Shown: positions 6,621 to 14,998, counted from the stretch's first letter. The stretch: DNA of 16,796 nt from CAYHVH01 sp964360335 (GCA_964360335.1 CAYHVH010000017.1:1-16796), one strand, 5' to 3'. Notes: generated by a model from the sequence alone, not told the origin. A program made the numbers and translations.

Positions 6621-7938
6621 GAGCGAGCCTTTCGGCTACTTTGTAAATGTCTCCCGCCCCCAGGAAAATTACGGCCCGAAATCCCCGGAGGTTGCGGCGC
6701 ACGAGTTTTTCGCAATGCTCCAAATCCGGCGCATATTGAACTTTTTTCCCGCGAGCCAAAATTTCCCGAACCAAATCATTGGAACTTATATCCTGATCCT
6801 GCGCTTCTTCTCTGCCCGCGACTTCAAAGATCTCCGAAATTATGAAATTCTGGACAGGGGTATCTGCAAAAACCTCCACGAATTTTTGGAATAATTTTTT
6901 GGTCCGGTTGTGCTGGTGGGGCTGAAAAACGGCCAAAACCTTTTCTCCGCCGTAAAGCCCGGCCGCTGTTTCCAAAGTCACCCGAACGCCTTCCGGATGA
7001 TGGGCATAATCGGAAATTATCTCCGTCTCCCCCACCCGGCCGAGCTTTTCAAACCGTCGCCACGTGCCGCGGAACTTCGCGAGGGCGCTTGCGATGACGC
7101 TGTTGGGGACACCAACCACCTGCGCCACGGCCGCGGCCGCAAAAGCATTGGATCGGTTGAACCCGCCCGGCACAACCAAAGGGGGTAGTCTGAAATTTTT
7201 CTCATTGACTTCTGCGGCCCTGTGTACGGCAAAGCTCACCGTTTTGACTTGACTTTGACCCGCTACCTCCAGCGTATGGTCGTCTTCGGCATTGTAAACC
7301 AGCGTGCCGCCCGGTTTGAGTTTTCCCACGAACTCGGTAAAAGCCTTTTTTATGTCCCGAAGATCGCGATAATAGTCGAGGTGATCTTCCTGGATATTCG
7401 TGATTACGGCTACCTCCGGCTGGTAATTTAAAAAAGCGCGCCGGTACTCGTCAGCCTCCACAACCAGATACTCCCCTGCTCCGCTTCGAGCGTTGCTGTC
7501 CCAGTCGAGAACTTTGCTGCCCACCACGGCACTCGGGTCCAGTCCCGCCGCCTCTAAAATCCTGGCAACCATGGCGGTAACCGTAGTTTTGCCGTTCGTC
7601 CCGGCAATGGCGATCACTTTTTGGCCCTGGGCCAGCTCGCCCAAGGCTTGAGGATAAACCATTTGGAGAATATGTCGGGCCTCGGCCTCCCGGCGCTCGG
7701 GATTGTCCTCTGGCACGGCACTAGAATAAATCAAAAGTTCGGTTTCTTGAGCCAGGTTTTCCCGGCGATGGCCGATAAAAACTCTGATGCCCTCAAGAGC
7801 GAGAGCAGAAGTCAACTCGGAGGAGGAAACGTCCGAACCGGTTACGGTCTTGCCGCGCTCGTGTAAAATTCGCGCCAGACCCGATACGCCAATTCCCCCG
7901 ATTCCTACAATGAAAATCTGCTGAGCCTTTTCAAGCAT
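6613..7938 (-). CDS. murC: UDP-N-acetylmuramate--L-alanine ligase
   Basis: MurC is the ATP-dependent Mur ligase that adds L-alanine to UDP-MurNAc, the first step of stem-peptide assembly. The 441-residue product has the N-terminal UDP-binding G-I-G-G-I-G-V-S-G-L-A (12-22) and the ATP P-loop G-T-N-G-K-T-T (113-119; most MurC have His where Asn is here). The metal-binding E-A-D-E (161-164), a D-H-L-D-Y-Y segment (185-190) and the C-terminal D-Y-A-H-H-P are also present. The chosen ATG (7938) overlaps the patatin stop by eight bases (ATGCTTGA) and places the G-I-G-G motif at the expected distance. A longer frame to 7989 would add 17 low-complexity residues. The Mpl ligase is the main alternative, but the MurG/MurB neighbours favour MurC. 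Confidence 0.93.
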   Translation of the reverse strand: MLEKAQQIFIVGIGGIGVSGLARILHERGKTVTGSDVSSSELTSALALEGIRVFIGHRRENLAQETELLIYSSAVPEDNPERREAEARHILQMVYPQALGELAQGQKVIAIAGTNGKTTVTAMVARILEAAGLDPSAVVGSKVLDWDSNARSGAGEYLVVEADEYRRAFLNYQPEVAVITNIQEDHLDYYRDLRDIKKAFTEFVGKLKPGGTLVYNAEDDHTLEVAGQSQVKTVSFAVHRAAEVNEKNFRLPPLVVPGGFNRSNAFAAAAVAQVVGVPNSVIASALAKFRGTWRRFEKLGRVGETEIISDYAHHPEGVRVTLETAAGLYGGEKVLAVFQPHQHNRTKKLFQKFVEVFADTPVQNFIISEIFEVAGREEAQDQDISSNDLVREILARGKKVQYAPDLEHCEKLVRRNLRGFRAVIFLGAGDIYKVAERLAHG

Positions 7939-8932
7939 GCCGGAGTTTGAGTTTCTTTCCCTCTTTCCGCCGCCATTCATAACCCTCAATCAGGCGCCTG
8001 ATTTCCGGTACAGCGGCCAAAGTCGCCCTTCTCCCTTCCTCTAGCATCTTGGCGGCATTCTCAAAGTCCATTTTGCCCAGGTGTTTAACCTTGGGGCTAA
8101 TCAGATAATCGCAATCGAGGGTATGGTTTTGGCGGCTCTGGCTTTGGGCTAAGGAGAGATCAATGGCACTTCCTAAGATACCAAACATCCCAGGCGACCG
8201 GAGATTGCTCTCTTCCAGGGCGTCGGATTGGTTGTAAAAGATAAAATCTACAGACTTGGTGAATAATCGGTCAATAAAATTGTGGAGCTTCTCGTAGAGT
8301 TGGATTGGCAGGCTTCGCCGCAAAAGATTATATCCTTGGCGGAAGCGGTAGACGCTTTTTTTAAACATATAGCGCGTAGCGGCGATATCGACGCCAATCA
8401 CGATATCTGCTCCCAGCTGTTTTGCTTCTGTCGTAGGCACGAGACTCAAAAGCCCCCCGTCGATCAAGAGCCGATTGCCCCACTCCACAGGTTCAAAAAG
8501 GCCAGGGACGACGCTACTAGCCCGCGCTGCCTTGACAATGTCGCCCAAAGACAAAACCACAGGTTCGCCGGTCAAGATATCAGTACAAACAAAACCCAAA
8601 CGCGGCTTGACTTCTTCAAACTTTTTTCCGTTGATGTATTGCTCTACCCAGGCCTCGAGTTTTTCCGTGCGCAACAGTCCTCGGCCCGAGGAAGTGTCCA
8701 AGCCAAACAGCCCAAACAGGAATCCTTTATTTAACCGCAACCAGTCGCGCTTCAGAACTTCCATGGTGCCGCAAGCGTAACTCGCCGCAATAAGCGTTCC
8801 CGAAGAGCAAGCGGTAATGTAATCCACCGGGATTCCTTGTTCCCGCAAAACTTCCAAAACGCCGATATGGGTTATTGCCCGGCCCGTCCCGCCGGAGAGC
8901 GCCAAACCGATTTTTGGCCGATTATTTGCCAT
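7931..8932 (-). CDS. Patatin-like phospholipase family protein
   Basis: This is a predicted serine acyl-hydrolase of membrane lipids (RssA/patatin type) with a Ser-Asp dyad. In the 333-residue product the glycine-rich oxyanion loop is L-S-G-G-T-G-R-A (12-19). The nucleophile elbow is A-C-S-S-G-T with Ser43, where the first glycine of G-x-S-x-G is Ala. The catalytic Asp158 sits in I-D-G-G (157-160). A Y/R-rich region (about 185-240) follows the catalytic domain, and the C-terminus is basic. There is no signal peptide. The gene is wedged between murG and murC with overlaps of 11 and 8 bases, so it is co-translated with cell-wall enzymes. Why a lipase sits inside the Mur genes is unknown; lipid carrier or membrane remodelling is a guess. 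Confidence 0.9.
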   Translation of the reverse strand: MANNRPKIGLALSGGTGRAITHIGVLEVLREQGIPVDYITACSSGTLIAASYACGTMEVLKRDWLRLNKGFLFGLFGLDTSSGRGLLRTEKLEAWVEQYINGKKFEEVKPRLGFVCTDILTGEPVVLSLGDIVKAARASSVVPGLFEPVEWGNRLLIDGGLLSLVPTTEAKQLGADIVIGVDIAATRYMFKKSVYRFRQGYNLLRRSLPIQLYEKLHNFIDRLFTKSVDFIFYNQSDALEESNLRSPGMFGILGSAIDLSLAQSQSRQNHTLDCDYLISPKVKHLGKMDFENAAKMLEEGRRATLAAVPEIRRLIEGYEWRRKEGKKLKLRHA

Positions 8933-10049
8933 GCTGAGCTTGGGCTTTATTATATATTTTCAGAATCACCCTGGCAATCTGTTCAGAAGCGTCCGGCGGC
9001 ATCAAGCGCTTGATTCTCGATCGGAGCTTCTGGTAAATTTCCGGAGCCCAGAGGATCTTTCGCACCAGCTTCACCACTAACTCCGGCGTCAACACTTCTT
9101 GAGCGACCGGGACAACTAAGCCCAAACTCGCCAGAAACTTGACATTTTCCTCCTGCCCACTGCTGGGCAGCGGCACCAAAATGGCGGCCTTGCCGAGCGC
9201 CGCGAGTTCGGTGATAGTTGACATCCCGCCCCGGCTGATGACCAAATCCGCAACCGCCAGCGCGTGTTTCATTTCCATGCCGAGAAACTCGTAGGGATGG
9301 TAGTGCGCATGGTTAAAGGTTTGTTCGCCCCTGGCTGTCCGTCCTCCGGTCAAATGGATAACCTGAACGTATTTCACAAGCTCGGGGAGGCTCTGGCCGA
9401 CGATTTCGTTCAATTTTTTTGCCCCGGTTCCGCCCCCTACCACCAGCAGGGTGGGATAATCACCGCTTAAACCAAAAAGTTTCCGACCCTCCTCGGCTGA
9501 ACCCTGAAGGATCTCCTGGCGCACCGGATTGCCGGTCACCACGGTCTTGGACTTGGGAAATTTAAGAAATAATCCCCAGGCTTGAGGAATGTTTTTTTCG
9601 GTGTAGCTGAAGCCTAAGGTGATGGCCCCCGCGAACGGCGCTACCAGCTTCGTGGACAGCAGGGGTGAAAAATCCTGCTGGTGGATGACGACCGGAATCC
9701 GCAAGAGATACCCTGCCCACGCCACCGGCACCTGCACAAAGCTCCCCGCGCCAAAAATCACGTCTGGGCGATATTTTCGCAGCAACAGGAGGGCCTTGAA
9801 AAATCCAAATAAAATTTTGAAAAGGTCGCTCAAGTTCGCCAAAGAAAAAGGACGGCGCCATTTGCCCGCCGGAATGCGGAGATAAGTCATGGGGATGGGT
9901 ACTGACCCCAAAAACTTCTGCTCCTGCCGTTTGCGAGTCCCCACGAAAAAAAACTCCACCCGTTTCTGAATATTTACGAGGGCCTGGGCGACCGCCAAAA
10001 GCGGCACGGTCGGCCCCCCCGTTCCCCCGCCTACCAAAAAAACTTTCAT
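8922..10049 (-). CDS. murG: MurG-type UDP-GlcNAc:lipid I N-acetylglucosaminyltransferase, divergent
   Basis: MurG (GT28) converts lipid I to lipid II at the cytoplasmic face of the membrane. In the 375-residue product the N-terminal glycine loop is G-G-G-T-G-G-P (7-13), with Pro where most MurG have the conserved His. The segment equal to H-E-Q-N is H-Q-Q-D. The second glycine loop is G-G-G-T-G-A, and the donor-site region reads S-R-G-G-M-S-T-I-T-E-L-A-A-L-G-K. Hydrophobic, basic patches near 60-90 fit membrane association. The ATG at 10049 overlaps the upstream glycosyltransferase stop as ATGA; a frame open to 10097 is less likely. The family and operon context support MurG, but the altered motifs leave room for changed activity. 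Confidence 0.88.
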   Translation of the reverse strand: MKVFLVGGGTGGPTVPLLAVAQALVNIQKRVEFFFVGTRKRQEQKFLGSVPIPMTYLRIPAGKWRRPFSLANLSDLFKILFGFFKALLLLRKYRPDVIFGAGSFVQVPVAWAGYLLRIPVVIHQQDFSPLLSTKLVAPFAGAITLGFSYTEKNIPQAWGLFLKFPKSKTVVTGNPVRQEILQGSAEEGRKLFGLSGDYPTLLVVGGGTGAKKLNEIVGQSLPELVKYVQVIHLTGGRTARGEQTFNHAHYHPYEFLGMEMKHALAVADLVISRGGMSTITELAALGKAAILVPLPSSGQEENVKFLASLGLVVPVAQEVLTPELVVKLVRKILWAPEIYQKLRSRIKRLMPPDASEQIARVILKIYNKAQAQHGK

Positions 10050-11194
10050 GAAAACTCTTGGTAGATCTTTAAGGTTTCTTGGGCGGTGGTTTGCCAATTA
10101 TACTTCGCCACATTCGCCTGCCCGGTTTTTATCAGTCTCTCTCGGACACCCTGGTCGGTCAGGACGGAGTGAATTTGCTTTGCCATTTCCTCCGGCTGCA
10201 GCGGATTAAAATATCTCGCCCCTTCACCCAGTATCTCTCGCAGGACGGGAATATCAGAGGCAACCACCGGAACGCCCACCGCCTGGGCTTCGGCGCCAAT
10301 TAGCCCAAAACCTTCCATCAAAGACGGCAAAACCAAAGCCGTCGCTCCCTGATACAAGGCTCCCAGGTCCTCATCCGGCACAAACCCCAAGGCTTTAATA
10401 TCGCTTGCGGAGCTCCTGGAAAGAACGGCCTCTTTGATTTCCGGGTAGAACGGGTCAATCTTCCCAGCCAAAACTAATTGGAAATCCTGTTGGTAGCGCC
10501 CTTTTAGTATATCAAAGGCTTGGGCTAAGCGGGGCAGATTCTTGTATTGCCGCCAAACCCCGACAAACAACAAATAGGGCTTTCTGATAGCGTATTTTTG
10601 TTTGACCGCCGCCAATCGTTCCGCGGGGGCGGGCTCATAAAATTTCTTGTTGATGCCTTCGTAGATTACCTGAATCTTCGCCGGACTAACCCCAAGGGTT
10701 TTGGCAATTTCGTTTTTGGTTGCCTGGGAAACCGCAATCACCCGCCTCGCCCGCCTCGCGGCGCTGTAAATCGCTAACCGGTAAGCCAGGCGGTGAAAAA
10801 AACGGGACTTCTTTTTTCCAGGAAAATGATGATGAATGACGTCGTGGATGGTCACTACAAATTTCCCGGGATAAAAAAGCGGCACGTTAAAACTTGGAAA
10901 ATGCGTCAAATCAAGTTTGAGCCGCGCGAGTTCCCAAATAAATTTTGTCTGCTCGGCCCAAGAGTAATAGGGCGAACCGACGAAGATGGTTTTGAATTTT
11001 GCATTTTCCCGCCCAAGGCGGGTCCGCCTCGGGAGGAGAATTTTGAGTTTGGCCGCAAAACCCGAGGTCTTATCCACCAGCAGGTAGTACTCGTTTTTGG
11101 TGTCAATTTCCGCCAAATGCGTTGTCAACTCTTCGGCATAGCGCGCTATCCCCTCCCCTGTCCCCGCCATCCGCATGTCTATTCCAATTCTCAT
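10046..11194 (-). CDS. GT4-family glycosyltransferase (third of three)
   Basis: This is a predicted retaining GT-B glycosyltransferase that uses a nucleotide-sugar donor to extend a surface glycan in the cytoplasm. In the 382-residue product the N-terminus is M-R-I-G-I-D-M-R, T-I-H-D-V-I-H-H is near 115-122, and A-V-S-Q-A-T-K-N-E-I is at 154-163. L-F-V-G-V-W-R-Q-Y-K-N-L (209-220) is the start of the C-terminal domain. The nucleotide-sugar E-x7-E motif is Glu294/Glu302 (E-G-F-G-L-I-G-A-E). The ATG at 11194 has AGGAAA seven bases upstream. It overlaps murG by four bases (ATGA). The 85-base gap upstream holds one copy of a hairpin repeat. Donor and acceptor cannot be told from sequence. Confidence 0.92.
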   Translation of the reverse strand: MRIGIDMRMAGTGEGIARYAEELTTHLAEIDTKNEYYLLVDKTSGFAAKLKILLPRRTRLGRENAKFKTIFVGSPYYSWAEQTKFIWELARLKLDLTHFPSFNVPLFYPGKFVVTIHDVIHHHFPGKKKSRFFHRLAYRLAIYSAARRARRVIAVSQATKNEIAKTLGVSPAKIQVIYEGINKKFYEPAPAERLAAVKQKYAIRKPYLLFVGVWRQYKNLPRLAQAFDILKGRYQQDFQLVLAGKIDPFYPEIKEAVLSRSSASDIKALGFVPDEDLGALYQGATALVLPSLMEGFGLIGAEAQAVGVPVVASDIPVLREILGEGARYFNPLQPEEMAKQIHSVLTDQGVRERLIKTGQANVAKYNWQTTAQETLKIYQEFS

Positions 11195-11236
11195 GATGTT
11201 TCCTAAAGAAATTATCGCTTAGAGCTTAGCATTTCC

Positions 11237-11280
11237 TTCCGACCCTCGCCCCGTCGCATGGCGGGGTCTATTCCGATCCT
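11237..11280 (-). repeat. Hairpin spacer repeat, copy 1
   Basis: This 44-base element lies in the gap between two GT4 genes and matches copy 2 (12430-12473) at 40 of 44 positions, with a 24-base identical core. On the minus strand CCCCG and CGGGG frame an eight-base loop. Just upstream on that strand, ATGAGGATCGGAATAGAC resembles the first codons of the next GT4 gene (M-R-I-G-I-D), followed by a short frame ending in TAA. Confidence 0.85.
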
Positions 11281-12386
11281 CATTTCATCAGGCCCTCAAA
11301 TAAGTTTAGCATCTCCTCGGCGGATTTCGTCCAGGAAAAACGGGAACTCGCTGCCAAAGCGCGATCTCGCAACCGGAGCCGGTAAGGTTCGTCCTCCTCG
11401 AGCGAGAGCATCGCCTCCGCTATCTGCGAAGAGCGAAAAGGATTAACCAAGAGCACAAAGTCGCTTCCGACTTCGGCAACGCTAGTCGCAAAACTCCCAA
11501 TCACCGGCACCCCTTGACTGGCCGCTTCCAGGACGGGAAAACCAAACCCCTCGTAAAAACTCAGGAAAAGCAGGGCAAAAGCTCGCCGGTACAAAAAACT
11601 CTTCTCTTCCTCCGTAACGTTCTCGAGGACTTTAACAAATTTACCGATTGGAGCCGGAATGGCCAATTTAGTTTTCCAGCCGGAACTGCCAGCCAACACC
11701 AGTGGTAATTTGACCTTGCTCTTTTTAAAATATTCCCGATAAGCTGCTAATACGGCTTCCAGATTTTTCCTTGGCTCGAAAGTCCCAAATGCCAAAAAAT
11801 ACCTCTCTGGCAAATCAGAGAGGGGGACGGCCTCGGGCAAAGAAGACAGCGCCACCCCCGGGTAAATTACCCGGATTTTTTTCTCCGGGATGCCATAGAA
11901 ACGAACCAGGTCTTGTTGGGTGCTATGCGAAACCGCGACCAAGAGGCTGGCCCGGTGCGCTGCTTCACGGTAGTTCATAAACTGGTGCCATAATCTCTGC
12001 CGGAGGGTAAAAAATTCGGGCATGATTTCAAATGACAAATCGTGAAAAGTTATCACTAGAGGCAAATTTGCAGGCAACGCCGCTGTCCGCCAGTGCGGCG
12101 AAAAAAATAAATCTATTCCGCCGAGCATCCGATCGAGCTTGGGGGAAGCTAGAAATTTCTGGCCGAGTATGAAAAGTTTATTCGGATATCGGAAAATTTT
12201 ATACTTGGCGTTCGGATAGTCAAAAACCTGCACCCGCTCTTTTATGTCGGCAAAAGAGTTGGCAAACAAGAAATACTGGTTTACCTGGTCGAGTTGGAAC
12301 AAGGCATGCAGGAGATGAGTCACATAAATTTGCACGCCGGTGGTTTTTCCCTCCATCAAAGCCCGGATGTCAATGCCGATGCGCAT
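11280..12386 (-). CDS. GT4-family glycosyltransferase (second of three)
   Basis: This is a predicted GT-B retaining glycosyltransferase for lipid-linked or exported glycan assembly. In the 368-residue product the N-terminus M-R-I-G-I-D-I-R resembles that of the next gene. The N-domain has F-S-P-H-W-R (95-100), T-F-H-D-L-S-F-E (113-120) and A-V-S-H-S-T-Q-Q-D-L (151-160). The C-domain opens F-G-T-F-E-P-R-K-N-L-E (200-210), and the E-x7-E motif is Glu279/Glu287 (E-G-F-G-F-P-V-L-E). The ATG at 12386 has no clear Shine-Dalgarno; its leader is AT-rich. It is separated from the genes on both sides by 73 and 85 bases that carry the same hairpin repeat. Similarity to its neighbour suggests an old duplication, but the specificity is unknown. 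Confidence 0.92.
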   Translation of the reverse strand: MRIGIDIRALMEGKTTGVQIYVTHLLHALFQLDQVNQYFLFANSFADIKERVQVFDYPNAKYKIFRYPNKLFILGQKFLASPKLDRMLGGIDLFFSPHWRTAALPANLPLVITFHDLSFEIMPEFFTLRQRLWHQFMNYREAAHRASLLVAVSHSTQQDLVRFYGIPEKKIRVIYPGVALSSLPEAVPLSDLPERYFLAFGTFEPRKNLEAVLAAYREYFKKSKVKLPLVLAGSSGWKTKLAIPAPIGKFVKVLENVTEEEKSFLYRRAFALLFLSFYEGFGFPVLEAASQGVPVIGSFATSVAEVGSDFVLLVNPFRSSQIAEAMLSLEEDEPYRLRLRDRALAASSRFSWTKSAEEMLNLFEGLMK

Positions 12387-12429
12387 AATGTTCTAAAATT
12401 AAAGCTAATCCTCAAAGTAGTTTGCCTCT

Positions 12430-12473
12430 TTCCGACTCTCGCCCCGTCGCATGGCGGGGTCAATGCCGATTCT
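12430..12473 (-). repeat. Hairpin spacer repeat, copy 2
   Basis: This is the second copy of the 44-base element, with four differences from 11237-11280 and the same CCCCG/CGGGG hairpin. It overlaps the last codons and the TGA (12460) of the first GT4 gene. On the minus strand its ATCGGCATTGAC is identical to codons 3-6 of the next GT4 gene (start 12386), including synonymous choices. Confidence 0.85.
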
Positions 12474-13566
12474 GCCGATGTGCATGGGTTTGGATGAATT
12501 CCAAAATCCGCCTTTGAAAAATTTCTTTGGCAAAAGGCAAAGCCGTTGCTCTAACAACGCCGGCGTCAAAATGCAGTTCGGAAAATCTTTGCACGGCGGC
12601 AATTATCGCATCGGTATTCTGCTGTGCAAACAACACTCCATTTCGGCCTTCAGCAACAAACTCCGCCGTCCCTCCCGCGGCCAAGCCAATCACCGGCGTG
12701 CCGCAAGCCAAACTTTCCAAAATCATAATCCCCGCGTCCTCATAGGCGGGAAAGACAAAGGCCTTGGCGTTTTGGTATAGTTCGCGTAAATTTTCATCTG
12801 TAACCCGGCCGAGAAATTCGATTTTGGGATTTAGGATTTTGGACTCTAGATTTAGGAGCTGGGTGCCGGTTCCGGCCACTTTCAAAGGAAGTTTGAGTCT
12901 ATTGAATGCCTCAATCACCAGTTCAATGTTTTTATACGGCTCCAGTCGGGAGGCGGTGAAAAAATAATCCCCTTTCTTGAGCCCGGGCCGGAAAAAATTC
13001 GTATCCACCGGAGGATAGATGACTTCGGCTGCGCGATTGTAGTACTTTTTAATTCTTGCTCTAACCGTCTGCGAATTGGCGATAAAAAAATCCGGACGCT
13101 GCGCTGCCTTGTAATCCCAAGGTTTCAAAATATTTTTTAGATATAACTTGGTGGCGGCCTTGATTATCCCCGGATATGCAATACCAGAGACATAATCCTC
13201 CATCTCCTGCCAAATGTAACGGGTTGGTGTATGGCAATAGCAAATCTGCACCGTAGGCGGTCTGGTGATGACCCCCTTGGCAAAGGCCGAGGAATCAGAT
13301 AACACCAGATCGTATTGGGAAAAATCCCAAGCTTCGGTGGCTCCTGGCATCAGGGGTAGGTACCATTTGTAGCGCTTGGGACTGCCGGGCAAAGACTGTA
13401 AAAAACTGGTGCGGATATCCCAGCCAGCAAAAACCCCATGCGTCCTCTCTTGGTCATAAACCAGAGTGTAAACCGGGGCTTCCGGGAAAATTTCGTGGAT
13501 GGCCGAGAGCACTCGCTCCGCGCCGCCCAGCTGGGTAAGAAACTCATGAACCAACGCTATTCTCAT
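12460..13566 (-). CDS. GT4-family glycosyltransferase (first of three)
   Basis: This is a predicted GT-B glycosyltransferase, probably the first to add sugar after the priming transferase encoded upstream (inference from order). In the 368-residue product the N-terminus M-R-I-A-L-V-H-E-F-L, with G-G-A-E-R-V at 14-19, is typical of WbaZ/mannosyltransferase-like GT4 enzymes. Also seen are C-Y-C-H-T-P-T-R-Y-I-W (109-119), Y-P-P-V-D-T-N-F-F (184-192) and S-R-L-E-P-Y-K-N (206-213). The E-x7-E motif is Glu276/Glu284 (E-D-A-G-I-M-I-L-E). Residues 237-249 (N-L-E-S-K-I-L-N-P-K-I-E-F area) come from a short GATTTAGG-type DNA repeat that keeps the frame. It starts 17 bases after the transferase stop, and no clear Shine-Dalgarno is seen. 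Confidence 0.92.
   Translation of the reverse strand: MRIALVHEFLTQLGGAERVLSAIHEIFPEAPVYTLVYDQERTHGVFAGWDIRTSFLQSLPGSPKRYKWYLPLMPGATEAWDFSQYDLVLSDSSAFAKGVITRPPTVQICYCHTPTRYIWQEMEDYVSGIAYPGIIKAATKLYLKNILKPWDYKAAQRPDFFIANSQTVRARIKKYYNRAAEVIYPPVDTNFFRPGLKKGDYFFTASRLEPYKNIELVIEAFNRLKLPLKVAGTGTQLLNLESKILNPKIEFLGRVTDENLRELYQNAKAFVFPAYEDAGIMILESLACGTPVIGLAAGGTAEFVAEGRNGVLFAQQNTDAIIAAVQRFSELHFDAGVVRATALPFAKEIFQRRILEFIQTHAHRQNRH
12821..12857. repeat. Short in-frame low-complexity repeat inside a GT4 gene
   Basis: The plus strand reads GGGATTTAGGATTTTGG followed by CTCTAGATTTAGGAG, that is, two GATTTAGG units with a GATTTTGG variant. It encodes residues of about 237-249 at a surface-turn position of the glycosyltransferase between beta strands, and it keeps the reading frame. 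Codon choice here is more AT-rich than the flanks. Confidence 0.5.
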
Positions 13567-13583
13567 CGCGAAAGTTTAGCGCC

Positions 13584-14987
13584 TTAATAATCCCCCTCGG
13601 GGGGCCTGGTCAAAAGCAAGACGAGGGTTTTGAAAATTATGGACAAGTCCAGCCACAGCGACCAGTTTTCGATATAAAACGAATCCAGCTCGATTTCTTC
13701 CTCAAAGGACAGCTCGGGATTGTAAATCTGATTGATTTGGGCCAGGCCCGTGGCGCCGGGCTTGATGGTAAAAATTTTTTTGTGCTGATTTTCAAACCTC
13801 TTAACCTCTTTGAGCATGTGAATCCGCGGCCCCACCAAGCTCATTTCGCCCTCTAAAATGTGCCAGAGTTGCGGCAACTCATCCAATTTTGTCTGTCGCA
13901 GAAACCTCCCTACTCTCGTCACTCGGGGATCATTTCTGATTTTCACATAGGGCCCGCGACGGACGTTTCTTCGCTCCAATTCCTCCCGGATGAGGTCGCC
14001 TCGAGCGGTCCCTTCCGAGAGCTCAAAGCGCATCGTCCGGAATTTATAGACCTCAAAACTTCTAAAAGACGACCCGCGGCGCTGGCGGAAAAAAACCGGT
14101 CCCCGGGAATCGACCTTGATCGCCAGCGAAACGAACAGAAAAACCGGCGAAAACAACAGGAGGCCCAGAGCCGCCACCAGGATGTCAGTCGTCCGTTTCA
14201 CGACTTTACCCCAACCGTCCAAAGGCGTAGTTTTGATCCTAATTACCGGCATACTCCCGATCACGTCTGTTTCCACATTGGCGCGGTGGGTTTCCAAAAT
14301 GCTCGGCAGATAATTGAACTTAATTCCTAAATCCTCGCACAAATCCACGAGCCGGAGGACTTGCTCGTTCGGGAGTTGCAAGTCAGTTTGCAATAATTCG
14401 TCAATTCGCTCCTTCCTGTGCAGAGCCTCGATCTCCAAAAGAACCTCTGGGGAATAACGGAACTTCGCGACGATTTCGTAGCCGAGCTTGGTGTCCGCTT
14501 CAATCTCGGAAACGATCGCCTGGAGCTTGTCTCCGCGGATAACGATCAGGCGGTGGCGGCCAACGCCGCGTGCCAAAAGCTGGCGTTCAATGAGGAGCAA
14601 AATTCCCCGTCCCAGACCCACAAACAAAATGGCGAACACCCATCCCATCAAGATAATCAGGCGCGAAGGGAATAAATTCCTGTTGAAAAAGAACAGGACC
14701 ACCACAATCATCAGTCCTGCCGAAACCGCGACGATAACCTTGCCCAATTCCCTCCAGAAACTCCGGGTGCTTTTGAGCATATACAGGCCGCTCAAGGAAA
14801 ACAGCAACAGCAAAAAGGGAACGGCGACGATGATAAGCTTGATATATTGCTGGTAAGAAAGCTCAAAAAGTACCGGCAGGGTTTCCACTTCATATCGCAA
14901 AAAATAAGCAAGCGACGCCGCCAGCAAAATCATCAAAAAATCAACCGGCACGGAGATGACATTGAAAATTAACTCTGACCGTTTCAT
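13584..14987 (-). CDS. Polyprenyl-phosphate sugar-1-phosphate transferase (priming glycosyltransferase)
   Basis: This membrane enzyme starts polysaccharide assembly by moving a sugar phosphate from UDP-sugar to undecaprenyl phosphate (WbaP/CpsE/PHPT type). In the 467-residue product four N-terminal transmembrane segments lie near 8-30, 48-70, 83-101 and 108-132. A soluble linker domain follows (about 140-250), then a membrane-associated helix at 268-291. The C-terminal bacterial sugar transferase domain has K-F-R-T-M (315-319), D-E-L-P-Q-L (369-374), S-L-V-G-P-R (383-388) and K-P-G-A-T-G-L (409-415). The catalytic Asp-Glu pair is 369-370. It is the first gene of the long minus operon. Its extended -10 element lies 11 bases upstream of the ATG, so the transcript may be almost leaderless. 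The sugar (hexose or HexNAc) is not known. Confidence 0.94.
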   Translation of the reverse strand: MKRSELIFNVISVPVDFLMILLAASLAYFLRYEVETLPVLFELSYQQYIKLIIVAVPFLLLLFSLSGLYMLKSTRSFWRELGKVIVAVSAGLMIVVVLFFFNRNLFPSRLIILMGWVFAILFVGLGRGILLLIERQLLARGVGRHRLIVIRGDKLQAIVSEIEADTKLGYEIVAKFRYSPEVLLEIEALHRKERIDELLQTDLQLPNEQVLRLVDLCEDLGIKFNYLPSILETHRANVETDVIGSMPVIRIKTTPLDGWGKVVKRTTDILVAALGLLLFSPVFLFVSLAIKVDSRGPVFFRQRRGSSFRSFEVYKFRTMRFELSEGTARGDLIREELERRNVRRGPYVKIRNDPRVTRVGRFLRQTKLDELPQLWHILEGEMSLVGPRIHMLKEVKRFENQHKKIFTIKPGATGLAQINQIYNPELSFEEEIELDSFYIENWSLWLDLSIIFKTLVLLLTRPPEGDY

Positions 14988-14998
14988 ATTCAGCCATC

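Noticed and set aside
6120..6845. Long plus-strand frame of 241 codons
   Set aside because: It is opposite the histidine-phosphatase gene and the murC end, which have clear family motifs, and its product shows none.
11195..11279. Small gene reading M-R-I-G-I-D-P in the GT spacer
   Set aside because: It is only 23 codons ending in TAA, and is better explained as part of the duplicated spacer element.
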